Positions 1 through 7,193 of a DNA stretch of 32,406 nt are shown here, in pieces (the stretch's first letter is position 1; each line of letters starts with the position of its first letter). The notes under the pieces were generated by a model. It saw only the letters and a list, made by a program, of their open reading frames with translations, was not told where the DNA came from and did not search any database. The position numbers and the translations under genes are program-made. The DNA lies in NCBI GenBank assembly GCA_030631665.1, contig DAOVKU010000006.1, positions 1 to 32,406 of the forward strand. Direction: 5' to 3'. The stretch comes from Candidatus Omnitrophota bacterium (lineage in GTDB: Bacteria > Omnitrophota > Gorgyraeia > DAOVKU01).

Positions 1-16
1 TCTAAAGAATGCCCCA

Positions 17-130
17 ATACCCTCACGGGCACAGGTGGACACAGGTAGACCTCACTCTTTCCTTTTATCCACAGGGATACCCCTGAGGGCACAGGTAGAC
101 CTTCCTAATTCCTTTAAAGGAGGGGTCTTA
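17..130 (+). repeat. In-frame repeat element, one full and one partial copy
   Basis: Bases 65-130 align without gaps to 16501-16566, with 7 mismatches in 66 by my count. Bases 17-64 look like a degenerate second copy carrying a 9-base insertion (IPSRAQVD versus IPLRAQVD when translated). Both are in the comEC frame. The core contains short palindromes such as TCCTTTAAAGGA. Confidence 0.8.
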
Positions 131-2512
131 AGGGAGAGCCTAACTTTCCACGGAAAACCATTCTTTATTCTGGCCATTCTCTTTTCTGTAGGAATAATTG
201 CTGAGTATTTCGCTAACCTTTCTTTTTCGCTTCTTTTTATAATGGCTTGCCTTTTGATATTGGCGAGTTTTCTCTTTTTCAAAAAAAAATTATCCTTTGA
301 TGTTTCACTTTTGATTTTTTTTCTGCTTCTGGGCATGCTTAGTTTTAAAAATTACAATACCTTATCAAAAAGTCACTTTTATTATCAATTACCCGCCAAA
401 AAGATACAAGCCTTTTGCATGGGTACGATTATCGACGACCCAAAAGAAAAAAGGAGCCGGTTTTCGGGCCCGAAAACATCATTTAAATTAGAGGTCAAGT
501 TTTTGAAACTGGATAAGAATTGGATAAAAGCTGAAGGTAAAATTTTGGTAAGCGCTTATGGCAAAAAAGAGGCATTTAGCTATGGGGATAAATTGCTTAT
601 TGAGGGTACTATTCAAGGGCCTCGTTCTCCCGGTAACCCCGGACAATTCGACTATAAAAAATTTCTTGAACGAAATAAAATTTTTGCACTTTTTAGTATT
701 TCAAAAAATAACCTGGTGAAGAAAATGGGCACCGATAGGTTAAACTTCATTGAAAAATATGCTTTTTCGTTACGCCATAGACTCAGGTCAAGAATCAAAA
801 GTTATATATTTTGGCCGCAACGTGAAATATTAAACGGAATTTTACTGGGCTTTCGGGAAGAAATACCAAAGGATTTTGAAAATATTTTTATAAAAACAGG
901 CACCATGCACCTCTTATCCATCAGCGGTTTGCATGTGGGGTTGGTTATAGTGGTTATCATGTTTTTGCTAAGAATAGGTAGTGTACCCAGGAAATTAAGA
1001 TTTTTTTTAATATTATTATTTCTTTTGTTTTATGCTCCGCTTACCGGCTTGAGGATTCCGGTTATCAGAGCTTCTATTATGGCGGCAGTGGTTTTGATCG
1101 GGTTTCTTTTTGAGAGGGAAGCCGATATTGTAAATTCTCTGGGCATAACAGCTTTAATAATCCTTTTATTTTGTCCCAATCAAATTTTTTCAATCGGTTT
1201 TCAGTTATCGTTTGTTTGCCTTCTGTCAATTATTTATTTTTCACCCACAATAGAGGCTGCACTCAACTTGGGGGCCGGGCCACCTGCCAGATTGAAATTT
1301 TATTTAAAAAAATCAATTTCAGTTTCGCTGGCGGCCTGGATAGTTACATTGCCGCTAAGCATTTGTTATTTTAATAATTTTTCGCTCCTGACCGTTGTTT
1401 CTAATCTAGTTGCTATCCCTCTTTCTTTTTTAATTATAATTTTTGCCATTATTTTTGTTGTTTTTGGCGTAGGTTTTCTAGCAAATTTTTGGGCCTACTT
1501 GACCTCCTTGACAATCGAATTTTTGTTAAAAGTCCTTGGTTTATTGAGCTCTATGCCTTTTGGTTTTTATAGAGCAAGTGCCTGGTCGGCTGGAACAGTC
1601 ATAGCTTTTTATCTTTTTATGATTTTTATTTTTAATTACCGCAAGTTAAAATTAAAACCTTTTTATCCCTTAAGTGCGGGACTTTTGATTTTTAGCTGTA
1701 TGAGCTGGGCGCCTATATTTAAAAAATCGGGCGATATTATGAAAGTTAACTTTTTCGATGTAGGATTTGGTGATGCTATTTTAATTGAGCTTCCGAAGGG
1801 TGAGCATATGCTGATTGATGGCGGGGCATATTGCAAAGGGTGCGGTAGTAGCATAATTGCGCCCTTTTTGTGGAACAAAAATATAAAAAGACTTGAGGCC
1901 GTTGTTTTAACTCATCCGGAGAGCGATCATTTGGGAGGCCTGAATTTTATCTTAGAAAACTTTGAGATAGGTGCTGTTTTTGACAACGGCCAGAAAAGCG
2001 AGAGTTTTTGCTTCGCTCAATATATAAATACTTTAGGCGAGAAAAAAATTCCGCATTTTACTCTTCATGATGCCCAATCAATTTTGGGATTTGAGGATGT
2101 AGAAATTACAGTTTTGCATCCCCCCGCAAAAAGACTTACTGGTACAGTGCAGGATTTAAATAATAATTCAGTTGTGCTTGAAATCCGCTATAAGAATTTT
2201 GGCCTGCTTTTAACGGGGGATATTCAGGGCGAAGGGTTAAGGCATTTACTTGGTTATAAGCAGAGATTGGAATTAGATGTAGTTAAGCTGCCTCATCATG
2301 GGTTGCAAGCAGGAACTGAATTAGAAATATTGCTGGAAACCGCAAAGCCGGAAGTAGTTATAATTAGTGCCGGCCGAGAAAAGGAGAATAAAATCGACAA
2401 GACGAAACAGTTGTTAGTTAAAAAAAATATCAAGGTTTATAACACAGCCGATAATGGTTTTATAAGTATTGAAACAGATGGCATCAACTTTGAAATAAAA
2501 ACTTTCAGGTAG
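35..2512 (+). CDS. comEC: ComEC/Rec2 family DNA-uptake channel (5' end uncertain, possibly partial)
   Basis: Inner-membrane channel thought to carry single-stranded DNA into the cytoplasm during natural transformation. The protein has an N-terminal hydrophobic region with a soluble DUF4131-like part (about residues 40-240), a polytopic Competence domain with LSISGLHVG and GLRIPVIRAS (about 290-530), and a C-terminal metallo-beta-lactamase-like domain with LTHPESDHLGG (HxxxDH), LLTGDIQGEG and KLPHHG. At about 825 aa it is full length for the family. The listed start is GTG at 35, but the frame has no stop back to base 2, so the true start may lie outside the window. The first ~40 residues are not ComEC sequence: they are encoded by a repeat that also occurs inside the DUF72 gene. 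The first in-frame ATG downstream (241) would remove a membrane segment and has no ribosome site. Identity is firm; the start is not. Confidence 0.93.
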   Translation: MDTGRPHSFLLSTGIPLRAQVDLPNSFKGGVLRESLTFHGKPFFILAILFSVGIIAEYFANLSFSLLFIMACLLILASFLFFKKKLSFDVSLLIFFLLLGMLSFKNYNTLSKSHFYYQLPAKKIQAFCMGTIIDDPKEKRSRFSGPKTSFKLEVKFLKLDKNWIKAEGKILVSAYGKKEAFSYGDKLLIEGTIQGPRSPGNPGQFDYKKFLERNKIFALFSISKNNLVKKMGTDRLNFIEKYAFSLRHRLRSRIKSYIFWPQREILNGILLGFREEIPKDFENIFIKTGTMHLLSISGLHVGLVIVVIMFLLRIGSVPRKLRFFLILLFLLFYAPLTGLRIPVIRASIMAAVVLIGFLFEREADIVNSLGITALIILLFCPNQIFSIGFQLSFVCLLSIIYFSPTIEAALNLGAGPPARLKFYLKKSISVSLAAWIVTLPLSICYFNNFSLLTVVSNLVAIPLSFLIIIFAIIFVVFGVGFLANFWAYLTSLTIEFLLKVLGLLSSMPFGFYRASAWSAGTVIAFYLFMIFIFNYRKLKLKPFYPLSAGLLIFSCMSWAPIFKKSGDIMKVNFFDVGFGDAILIELPKGEHMLIDGGAYCKGCGSSIIAPFLWNKNIKRLEAVVLTHPESDHLGGLNFILENFEIGAVFDNGQKSESFCFAQYINTLGEKKIPHFTLHDAQSILGFEDVEITVLHPPAKRLTGTVQDLNNNSVVLEIRYKNFGLLLTGDIQGEGLRHLLGYKQRLELDVVKLPHHGLQAGTELEILLETAKPEVVIISAGREKENKIDKTKQLLVKKNIKVYNTADNGFISIETDGINFEIKTFR

Positions 2513-2555
2513 ATATGGTTCTTAGTATTACCTAATATCAGGCGGATTTTTATTT

Positions 2556-2628
2556 TTAGTCGAAGACTACTCTTCGAATTAGTCACAGACTACTCTTTGA
2601 GTTAGTCGAAGACTATTCTTCGAATTAG
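2556..2628 (+). repeat. Three 23-bp tandem repeats, each a hairpin
   Basis: Units occupy 2556-2578, 2579-2601 and 2602-2624, followed by a 4-base partial unit. Units 1 and 3 contain a perfect 7-bp stem, TCGAAGA/TCTTCGA, around a 4-base loop; unit 2 carries one mismatch in the stem. The array fills part of the 214-bp spacer between comEC and the AEC gene and could act on the comEC mRNA 3' end. There is no T-tract typical of an intrinsic terminator. Confidence 0.88.
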
Positions 2629-2690
2629 CTGATGTTTTACTTGCCGCGCATTAGGTTAAATATACGACGACCAAGGCTAAAAGCTTAATA

Positions 2691-2719
2691 TGGACAATCA
2701 GTTTTTTTTGGTGTATTAT
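2691..2719 (+). promoter_or_regulatory. Promoter for the AEC transporter
   Basis: TGGACA (2691-2696), a 17-bp spacer and TATTAT (2714-2719). The predicted transcription start is about 2725-2726, directly before the ATG at 2727, which implies a nearly leaderless mRNA. Confidence 0.6.
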
Positions 2720-2726
2720 AAAAATC

Positions 2727-3692
2727 ATGATAAAAGAAAAAATTATATTTAGCATAATTATTCTTTTTGGTTCGCTTTTTCTAGGCATTCTTTTTAGAAG
2801 ATACAAGGAGGAGGTATATTGCCAGAGTTTTTCAAAAAGCATGATCATCTTTTTAACCAAAACCGCCACGCCTCTTATTGTATGCTTATCTTTTTGGATA
2901 ATTGATATATCGGACAATGTCGGTATTTTAACCCTCCCTCTCGTAGGGCTATTGCTTTCTACGCTTGCAATTTTACCTGCCATATTTCTGGTAAAGTTTC
3001 ATCATCTTAATCGACCACAAGCAGGTTCTTATATAACCTGCGCTATGTTTTCAAATATTGGATATACCCTGGGCGGCTTTTTGGCTTTTGTGCTTTTAGG
3101 TGAGGTTGCCTTTGGGCTCACAGTACTTTATTGCCTTTATTTTAAACCCTTTTATTATACGGTCGGTTTTTATATAGCTGAACACTACGGCAGCGAAACC
3201 GGGTGTAATATAACCGAGAGCTTAAAGAAGATTTTCACCGAAGGCATAAGATTATTGCCTCTTTTGGGTTTAATTTTAGGGGCGATTCTGAATTTCTCCG
3301 GGATAAACAGGCCTTTTATTTTGGGGCAGTTAAATAAGATTTTAATTCCCGCAAGTACATTCGGCCTTCTTTTTGCTATTGGCATGACTTTGAAATTTAG
3401 AGTTCTTAAGCAGTTTAAGGCACAGCTTTTTTCTATGAGTGTGCTTAAATTTATTATCATGCCCGGCATCGCTTTGGTTATTGCCTATTTGTTGGGATAC
3501 GATAAACTTATGGGTGGTCTGCCGCTAAAGATAGTTTTTATTGAAGCCACTATGCCGGTGGCTATCGCAAGCCTGGTATTAACCAATCTTTTTAATTTAG
3601 ATAAAGACCTTTCGAATTCCTGCTGGATATTTAGCACTCTTTTGATTATTCCTCTCTTGCCTCTATTTGTTTTAATTTTGAATTTATTATAA
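2727..3692 (+). CDS. AEC (auxin efflux carrier) family permease
   Basis: A 321-aa integral membrane protein of about ten hydrophobic segments. It resembles the Mem_trans/AEC family of secondary transporters in its overall pattern, in the conserved SNIGYTLGG stretch before a mid-protein helix, and in a C-terminal EATMPVAIASLVLTNLF segment matching the family's 'MP-A--s-vla--y' region. Substrates in this family are organic acids, amino acids or unknown; none can be read from the sequence. The start at 2727 is kept because the first membrane helix begins only a few residues later. No Shine-Dalgarno sequence precedes it, and the promoter sits immediately upstream. It is a single-gene unit: the next promoter follows within 20 bp of its end. 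Confidence 0.82.
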   Translation: MIKEKIIFSIIILFGSLFLGILFRRYKEEVYCQSFSKSMIIFLTKTATPLIVCLSFWIIDISDNVGILTLPLVGLLLSTLAILPAIFLVKFHHLNRPQAGSYITCAMFSNIGYTLGGFLAFVLLGEVAFGLTVLYCLYFKPFYYTVGFYIAEHYGSETGCNITESLKKIFTEGIRLLPLLGLILGAILNFSGINRPFILGQLNKILIPASTFGLLFAIGMTLKFRVLKQFKAQLFSMSVLKFIIMPGIALVIAYLLGYDKLMGGLPLKIVFIEATMPVAIASLVLTNLFNLDKDLSNSCWIFSTLLIIPLLPLFVLILNLL

Positions 3693-3708
3693 TTTTCCTT
3701 CGCTTGAC

Positions 3709-3737
3709 TTGACATTTTTTCTAAATTGTGGTATATT
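3709..3737 (+). promoter_or_regulatory. Sigma-70-type promoter for the PilZ gene
   Basis: TTGACA (3709-3714), a 17-bp spacer and TATATT (3732-3737). The TTG used by the ORF track as a start (3726) lies between the two boxes, so it cannot be translated from this promoter. The predicted transcript starts near 3744. Confidence 0.8.
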
Positions 3738-3742
3738 TGGAG

Positions 3743-3845
3743 TTGTGCTTCGCCATTCGGGGGGATGGGAGTACATGAATCCGCACAAATAGAGCGAAGT
3801 GCTTACAAATCCCATTCTTTCGACAATGGAAGGAGGGGATTTTTT
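3743..3845 (+). promoter_or_regulatory. Structured 5' leader of the PilZ gene, possible RNA switch
   Basis: About 100 nt of leader contain mutually exclusive pairings. AAATCCC (3807-3813) can pair with GGGATTT (3836-3842), with an inner CCATT/AATGG, and this covers part of the ribosome site. GATGGGA (3764-3770) can instead pair with TCCCATT (3810-3816) and free it. TTGTGC/GCACAA and GCTTCGC/GCGAAGT pairings are further alternatives. No known riboswitch consensus, including the cyclic-di-GMP GEMM motif, was recognised. Pairings were found by eye, without energy calculation. Confidence 0.4.
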
Positions 3846-4199
3846 GTGTATAGAGACATAGAAGAACGCAGAAAGTTTCCCAGAATTCGTATAAGATTAC
3901 CCCTTCAATATAAAAACCTCGACCAGCTCCCCAATTCTTACATTCCTTCTATAAGCAAAGATATCAGCCAGAACGGGGTTTGTTTTATTTCACATGAATT
4001 TATACCCATTTCCACCAGAATAGTGATGGTTGTAAGCTTAGATTATCCAAAATATTCGCAAATTAAAGCGATTTCTAAACTTGCCTGGATCCAAAAAAAC
4101 TCATCTGCAGAAAACTATTGCGTAGGTTTAGAATTTCTTGCCATGACCAGAGAAGATAGTCACTCTTTGGGCAAATTTTTAAGCGCCAAACTCACCTAA
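3846..4199 (+). CDS. PilZ domain protein (probable cyclic-di-GMP receptor)
   Basis: A 117-aa protein consisting of a single PilZ domain. The binding signature is visible: RRKFPRIRIRLPLQY near the N-terminus (the RxxxR arm) followed by SKDISQNGVCF (the D/NxSxxG strand). Known PilZ domains bind cyclic di-GMP and change motility, adhesion or secretion through partner proteins; the partner here is unknown. I place the start at GTG 3846, behind the strong site GGAGGGG with suitable spacing, rather than at the ORF-track TTG 3726, which lies inside the promoter. It is monocistronic between its own promoter and the next one. The leader may be regulatory. Confidence 0.85.
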   Translation: MYRDIEERRKFPRIRIRLPLQYKNLDQLPNSYIPSISKDISQNGVCFISHEFIPISTRIVMVVSLDYPKYSQIKAISKLAWIQKNSSAENYCVGLEFLAMTREDSHSLGKFLSAKLT

Positions 4200-4217
4200 A
4201 TAGAAAAATCGACTTTC

Positions 4218-4246
4218 TTGACATACCCCGCCTTTTCTGTTATCAT
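4218..4246 (+). promoter_or_regulatory. Sigma-70-type promoter for bamD-lptE
   Basis: TTGACA (4218-4223), a 17-bp spacer and TATCAT (4241-4246). The predicted transcription start is about 4253, giving a leader of about 23 nt before the ATG at 4276. Confidence 0.78.
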
Positions 4247-4275
4247 TTGGAGAAAGAAAAACTCAAGAAATATTT

Positions 4276-5247
4276 ATGAAAAATTATCATTCCATTTTTG
4301 TTTTTATACTCGCCTTTTTTATGTTTATCCAGTTTGTACCTTGCGAGCCTTGTTTTGCTTACTGGATATGGACGCCCGAGATCGGCAAGTGGATTAATCC
4401 TAAATATGCCGTCAAACCCACTCCCAAGGAACAATTTGATTGGGCTTTTAATCTTTACCAAGAGAAGGAATATTCAAAGGCTGCTGGTGAATTCGACAAA
4501 TTGGTGTTCAATTACCCCAATTCTAAATATGCTCCCTCTGCTCTTTATTATAGGGGTATTTGTCTTGAAAAAATGGATTATTATTATGAGGCATATTGTA
4601 GCTATGATAAGATATTACGGATGTATCCTACCTTTGAGAATATAAAAGAGATTATCAAGAGGGAATTTAACATAGGAGAAGGGTTTCTGGGAGGCGAGAA
4701 GAGGAAGATTATGGGAATGAAAATGTTCCCTTCTTTGGAATGCGCCATTGAGATTTTTGAGTCCATAGCCGAAAATGCACCTTTTAGCGAATATGGAGTT
4801 AAAGCCCAGTTCAATGTGGGTGTGGCCTTAAAAAAAGATAAAAAGTATATAGAAGCTAAAGAAGCCTTTGAAAAAGTCACTTTAAATTATCCAGATAGCG
4901 AAACAGTTAAAAAAGCCAAATTTGAGATAGCAGATTGTTTTTTTCAAGCTTCGCGGCAACCGGAATATGAACAAACAGCCACCCGTCAAGCTATAAATGG
5001 ATTCACCCAACTCTTAAAGGATGAAACGCAAGATAAAAGCTTGACTCAAGAAGCCCAAAAGCGCCTTTTAGCTTTACAGGAAAAAGATGCCGAGCACTTG
5101 TTCCATATAGCAAGGTTTTATGAGAGAATTAGAAAATATGAATCCGCCAGTATTTATTATAAGGAAATAATAGATAAGTACTCACAGACGTCATTTGTCG
5201 CTAAAGCCGAAAAGCAACTTAAAATACTACAGGAAAAAAAGAAATGA
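4276..5247 (+). CDS. bamD: BamD-like TPR outer-membrane assembly protein
   Basis: A 323-aa exported protein with tetratricopeptide-like repeats, resembling BamD/YfiO, the scaffold of the beta-barrel assembly machinery. Repeats start around residue 55 (QFDWAFNLYQEKEYSKAAGE, then LVFNYPNSKYAPSALYYRG) and recur near 185 (KAQFNVGVALKKDKKYIEAK) and 275 (FYERIRKYESASIYYKEII). The N-terminal signal peptide is clear, but the cysteine context (FVPC, then EPCFA before YW) does not make a normal lipobox, since a proline sits before the first cysteine. It may therefore be a soluble periplasmic form rather than a classic lipoprotein. Its stop overlaps the start of the LptE-like gene (ATGA), supporting a shared outer-membrane operon. 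A general TPR protein is the alternative. Confidence 0.75.
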   Translation: MKNYHSIFVFILAFFMFIQFVPCEPCFAYWIWTPEIGKWINPKYAVKPTPKEQFDWAFNLYQEKEYSKAAGEFDKLVFNYPNSKYAPSALYYRGICLEKMDYYYEAYCSYDKILRMYPTFENIKEIIKREFNIGEGFLGGEKRKIMGMKMFPSLECAIEIFESIAENAPFSEYGVKAQFNVGVALKKDKKYIEAKEAFEKVTLNYPDSETVKKAKFEIADCFFQASRQPEYEQTATRQAINGFTQLLKDETQDKSLTQEAQKRLLALQEKDAEHLFHIARFYERIRKYESASIYYKEIIDKYSQTSFVAKAEKQLKILQEKKK

Positions 5248-5780
5248 AAAAAAGATATATCTATATATTATTAGTTTTGCTTTTGACCATCGGTGGTTGT
5301 GGTTATGGCCTCGGGCTGGGCGCTTTCTACCTTCCTTATATTAAAACCATCTATGTGGAAACTTTTGACAATAAAACTTATGAGGCAAATATCGAAATAA
5401 CAATTTCTGATGACATAAGAATTCTTTTTAATGAAAACGGAACCTTGAAAGTGGTCAATTCAAGAGAGGAAGCAGATTGTCTTCTGCAAGGAGAGATAGT
5501 TGAATATAGACGGCAACCTTCCCGTTATTCAGAAGAGGACGAAAAGATTGTCGACGAATACAAACTGGTTTTGATTACAAATTTAAAATTTACAGATTTA
5601 GTTAAAAAACGCGTCCTATGGACTGAACAAAATTTCTTTGGATATGCCTATTATGTTGTTTCAGGCCCTCGCGTTGCTACCCAGACCCACGTTTATGCTA
5701 ATAGTGAAACAGAAGCTTTTCCGCTTGCAGCTGCAGATTTAGCACGAAATATAATCGATCGGACAATAGAAAACTGGTAA
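5244..5780 (+). CDS. lptE: LptE-like LPS-assembly lipoprotein
   Basis: A 178-aa lipoprotein. The signal peptide ends in the lipobox TIGGC at about residue 19, followed by GYGLGLGAFYLPYIKTIYVETFDNKT, which matches the LptE/RlpB opening in which an early strand carries 'I-V--F-N-T'. The family then has alternating helices and strands, seen here as ITISDDIRILF and a late EAFPLAAADLARNIIDRTIENW helix. LptE plugs and helps fold the LptD translocon that puts lipopolysaccharide in the outer leaflet. The gene overlaps the upstream bamD-like gene by four bases. LptE families are weakly conserved, so the name rests on architecture, the lipobox and the neighbour. Confidence 0.78.
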   Translation: MKKRYIYILLVLLLTIGGCGYGLGLGAFYLPYIKTIYVETFDNKTYEANIEITISDDIRILFNENGTLKVVNSREEADCLLQGEIVEYRRQPSRYSEEDEKIVDEYKLVLITNLKFTDLVKKRVLWTEQNFFGYAYYVVSGPRVATQTHVYANSETEAFPLAAADLARNIIDRTIENW

Positions 5781-5809
5781 GTGCCTCGAAGCTGCGGTTG
5801 AGGGGGTGT

Positions 5810-5847
5810 CTGCCTCCCGTTAAAGCGAGGCTCGCCTCTGGCGGCAG
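5810..5847 (+). repeat. GC-rich compound palindrome before holA
   Basis: Outer arms CTGCC/GGCAG enclose an inner GAGGC/GCCTC hairpin. It shares CCTCTGGCGG with the palindrome inside polX and resembles the GGCGG-type repeats elsewhere in the window. It is markedly richer in GC than its surroundings. The holA frame reads through it but translation need not. Confidence 0.6.
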
Positions 5848-5875
5848 GCGGGTTTCTAACAAAACAGATGAATTT

Positions 5876-6823
5876 ATGGCAAGCATCTTTTGTTTATGTG
5901 GAGAAAACACTTTTTTTAAACAGAAAAAGATTAATGAACTAAAAAAAGAAACTTTAGAGCCCCAGGCAGTTGTTTTAAATTACGAAATTCACCAGGCCCT
6001 CGTAGATGATTTTATTTCTCTCAAAGAAAGCCTTTGTTCCCTGTCTTTTTTTAACCAAAAATTAATTCTTGTTAATGACGCTGATAGATTTAATGTTTCT
6101 CAACTTAAAGAAATATTCTCTCTGGCTCAAAAAAATAAATCCCTCACTCTCATTTTAAATTCAGATAAGAATAATTTTTCGCAGCAAATTTCCCCAACTT
6201 ATAAAGTAAGCGTTAAAACCTTCAAAAAAATCTATTCTAATGAAATTCCTTCCTGGCTCAGACAAAGGATAAAAGATAAGGGTTCAGATATGAGCCCGGC
6301 AGCAGCTGAAATTCTAGCACAAAATTTAGGCAATAATTTGCAGTTGTTGGACTTGACTCTCGATACTTTAATAAACTTTGTAGACAAAAAACGAAGAGTT
6401 GAAAAAGAAGATGTTGAAAAATTAGTGGGCCTAAATCTGGGTGAGAACATTTTTAGTTTGGTGGAGGCTGTTGCAGATAGAAATGTTAATCTGGCTTTGA
6501 AATTGGCCAGTAGTATATTAGGCGGCGCCCGCGAACCTCACCAGATTCTAAGTGTGTTGGCCTGGAACTTTACAAGATTATTAGTAGCCGGAAAGATTAT
6601 GGCGAAATACAAAGATTTTGAGGGACGCAAGAAGATTCAGAAAATTTTTTCTTTAAAGACTTTTTTTGTGGCAAAGTTTATGCGGCAGGTAAATAATTTT
6701 ACTCTCAGACAGCTCAAAAGTTCGCTTCAGTGTTTACTCCAGGCCGATACAGACATCAAAACTCTTGCGGTAAATCCTCGGTATATACTCGAGATAGCAA
6801 TAGTAAATTTATGTGCTCTTTGA
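5876..6823 (+). CDS. holA: DNA polymerase III delta subunit (clamp-loader subunit)
   Basis: Delta opens the beta sliding clamp within the clamp-loader complex. The 315-aa product matches HolA in length and layout: an AAA+-like N-terminal part with FFNQKLILVNDADRF, a middle part with EILAQNLGNNLQLLDLTLDTLINF, a following EKEDVEKLVGLNLGENIFSLVEAV segment, and a helical collar with REPHQILSVLAWNFTRLL. The ORF track starts at 5798, but those 26 extra residues are encoded by a repeat; ATG 5876 gives MASIFCLCGENTFF, the expected opening. No strong ribosome site precedes it. The 3' end overlaps rpsT, on the opposite strand, by 15 bp. Confidence 0.85.
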   Translation: MASIFCLCGENTFFKQKKINELKKETLEPQAVVLNYEIHQALVDDFISLKESLCSLSFFNQKLILVNDADRFNVSQLKEIFSLAQKNKSLTLILNSDKNNFSQQISPTYKVSVKTFKKIYSNEIPSWLRQRIKDKGSDMSPAAAEILAQNLGNNLQLLDLTLDTLINFVDKKRRVEKEDVEKLVGLNLGENIFSLVEAVADRNVNLALKLASSILGGAREPHQILSVLAWNFTRLLVAGKIMAKYKDFEGRKKIQKIFSLKTFFVAKFMRQVNNFTLRQLKSSLQCLLQADTDIKTLAVNPRYILEIAIVNLCAL

Positions 6824-7096
6824 TGTGTTTTTAGCTGAGCGGTTGAGTTTTTTAGTCAAGTGTGATTTTTTTCTGGAAGCAGTATTTTTATGTATCATCT
6901 TTTGTTTAACTGCTTTATCTATTTGAGATATCAATGTTTTTTGAAGAAGGATTTTAGCCTCATCTAGCTTTTGTTCGGCTATAAGGGCATTTAGTTTTTT
7001 AACTTGTTTTTTTAAATTTGAGAGAATACGTTTATTGTGTTTTTTCCTTTTTAAGGATTGACGTAGACTTTTTATTGCTTTTTTTCTGACAGGCAT
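6809..7096 (-). CDS. rpsT: 30S ribosomal protein S20
   Basis: A small, very basic 95-aa protein that binds 16S rRNA in the 30S subunit. The N-terminus MPVRKKAIKSLRQSLKRK matches the S20 pattern, and a long helical second half with KNTASRKKSHLTKKLN follows. The ORF-track start at 7153 falls in the -35 box; the correct ATG is 7096, preceded on the minus strand by GGAGGAAAACAT, a strong ribosome site. It is the only convincing minus-strand gene, divergent from murJ and convergent with holA. Confidence 0.95.
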   Translation of the reverse strand: MPVRKKAIKSLRQSLKRKKHNKRILSNLKKQVKKLNALIAEQKLDEAKILLQKTLISQIDKAVKQKMIHKNTASRKKSHLTKKLNRSAKNTSKST

Positions 7097-7124
7097 ATGT
7101 TTTCCTCCGGTAACTTTACTTTTG

Positions 7125-7153
7125 AACTTAACATATATTTTAAAAATTGTCAA
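7125..7153 (-). promoter_or_regulatory. rpsT promoter (minus strand)
   Basis: Read on the minus strand: TTGACA (7153-7148), a 17-bp spacer, and TAAGTT (7130-7125) preceded by TGT, an extended -10. The predicted start near 7118 gives a leader of about 20 nt. No clear promoter was found for murJ in the same 97-bp divergent spacer. Confidence 0.65.
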
Positions 7154-7193
7154 TTATTTTTTCTTTCCATTGTTTCTATTATGAGAGGAGTTT

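Noticed and set aside
3726-3845. N-terminal extension of the PilZ protein in the ORF track
   Set aside because: The TTG start lies between the -35 and -10 boxes; the GTG at 3846 has a strong ribosome site and starts right before the PilZ motif.
5798-5875. N-terminal extension of HolA
   Set aside because: Encoded by a GC-rich palindromic repeat; delta-subunit homology starts at the ATG at 5876.
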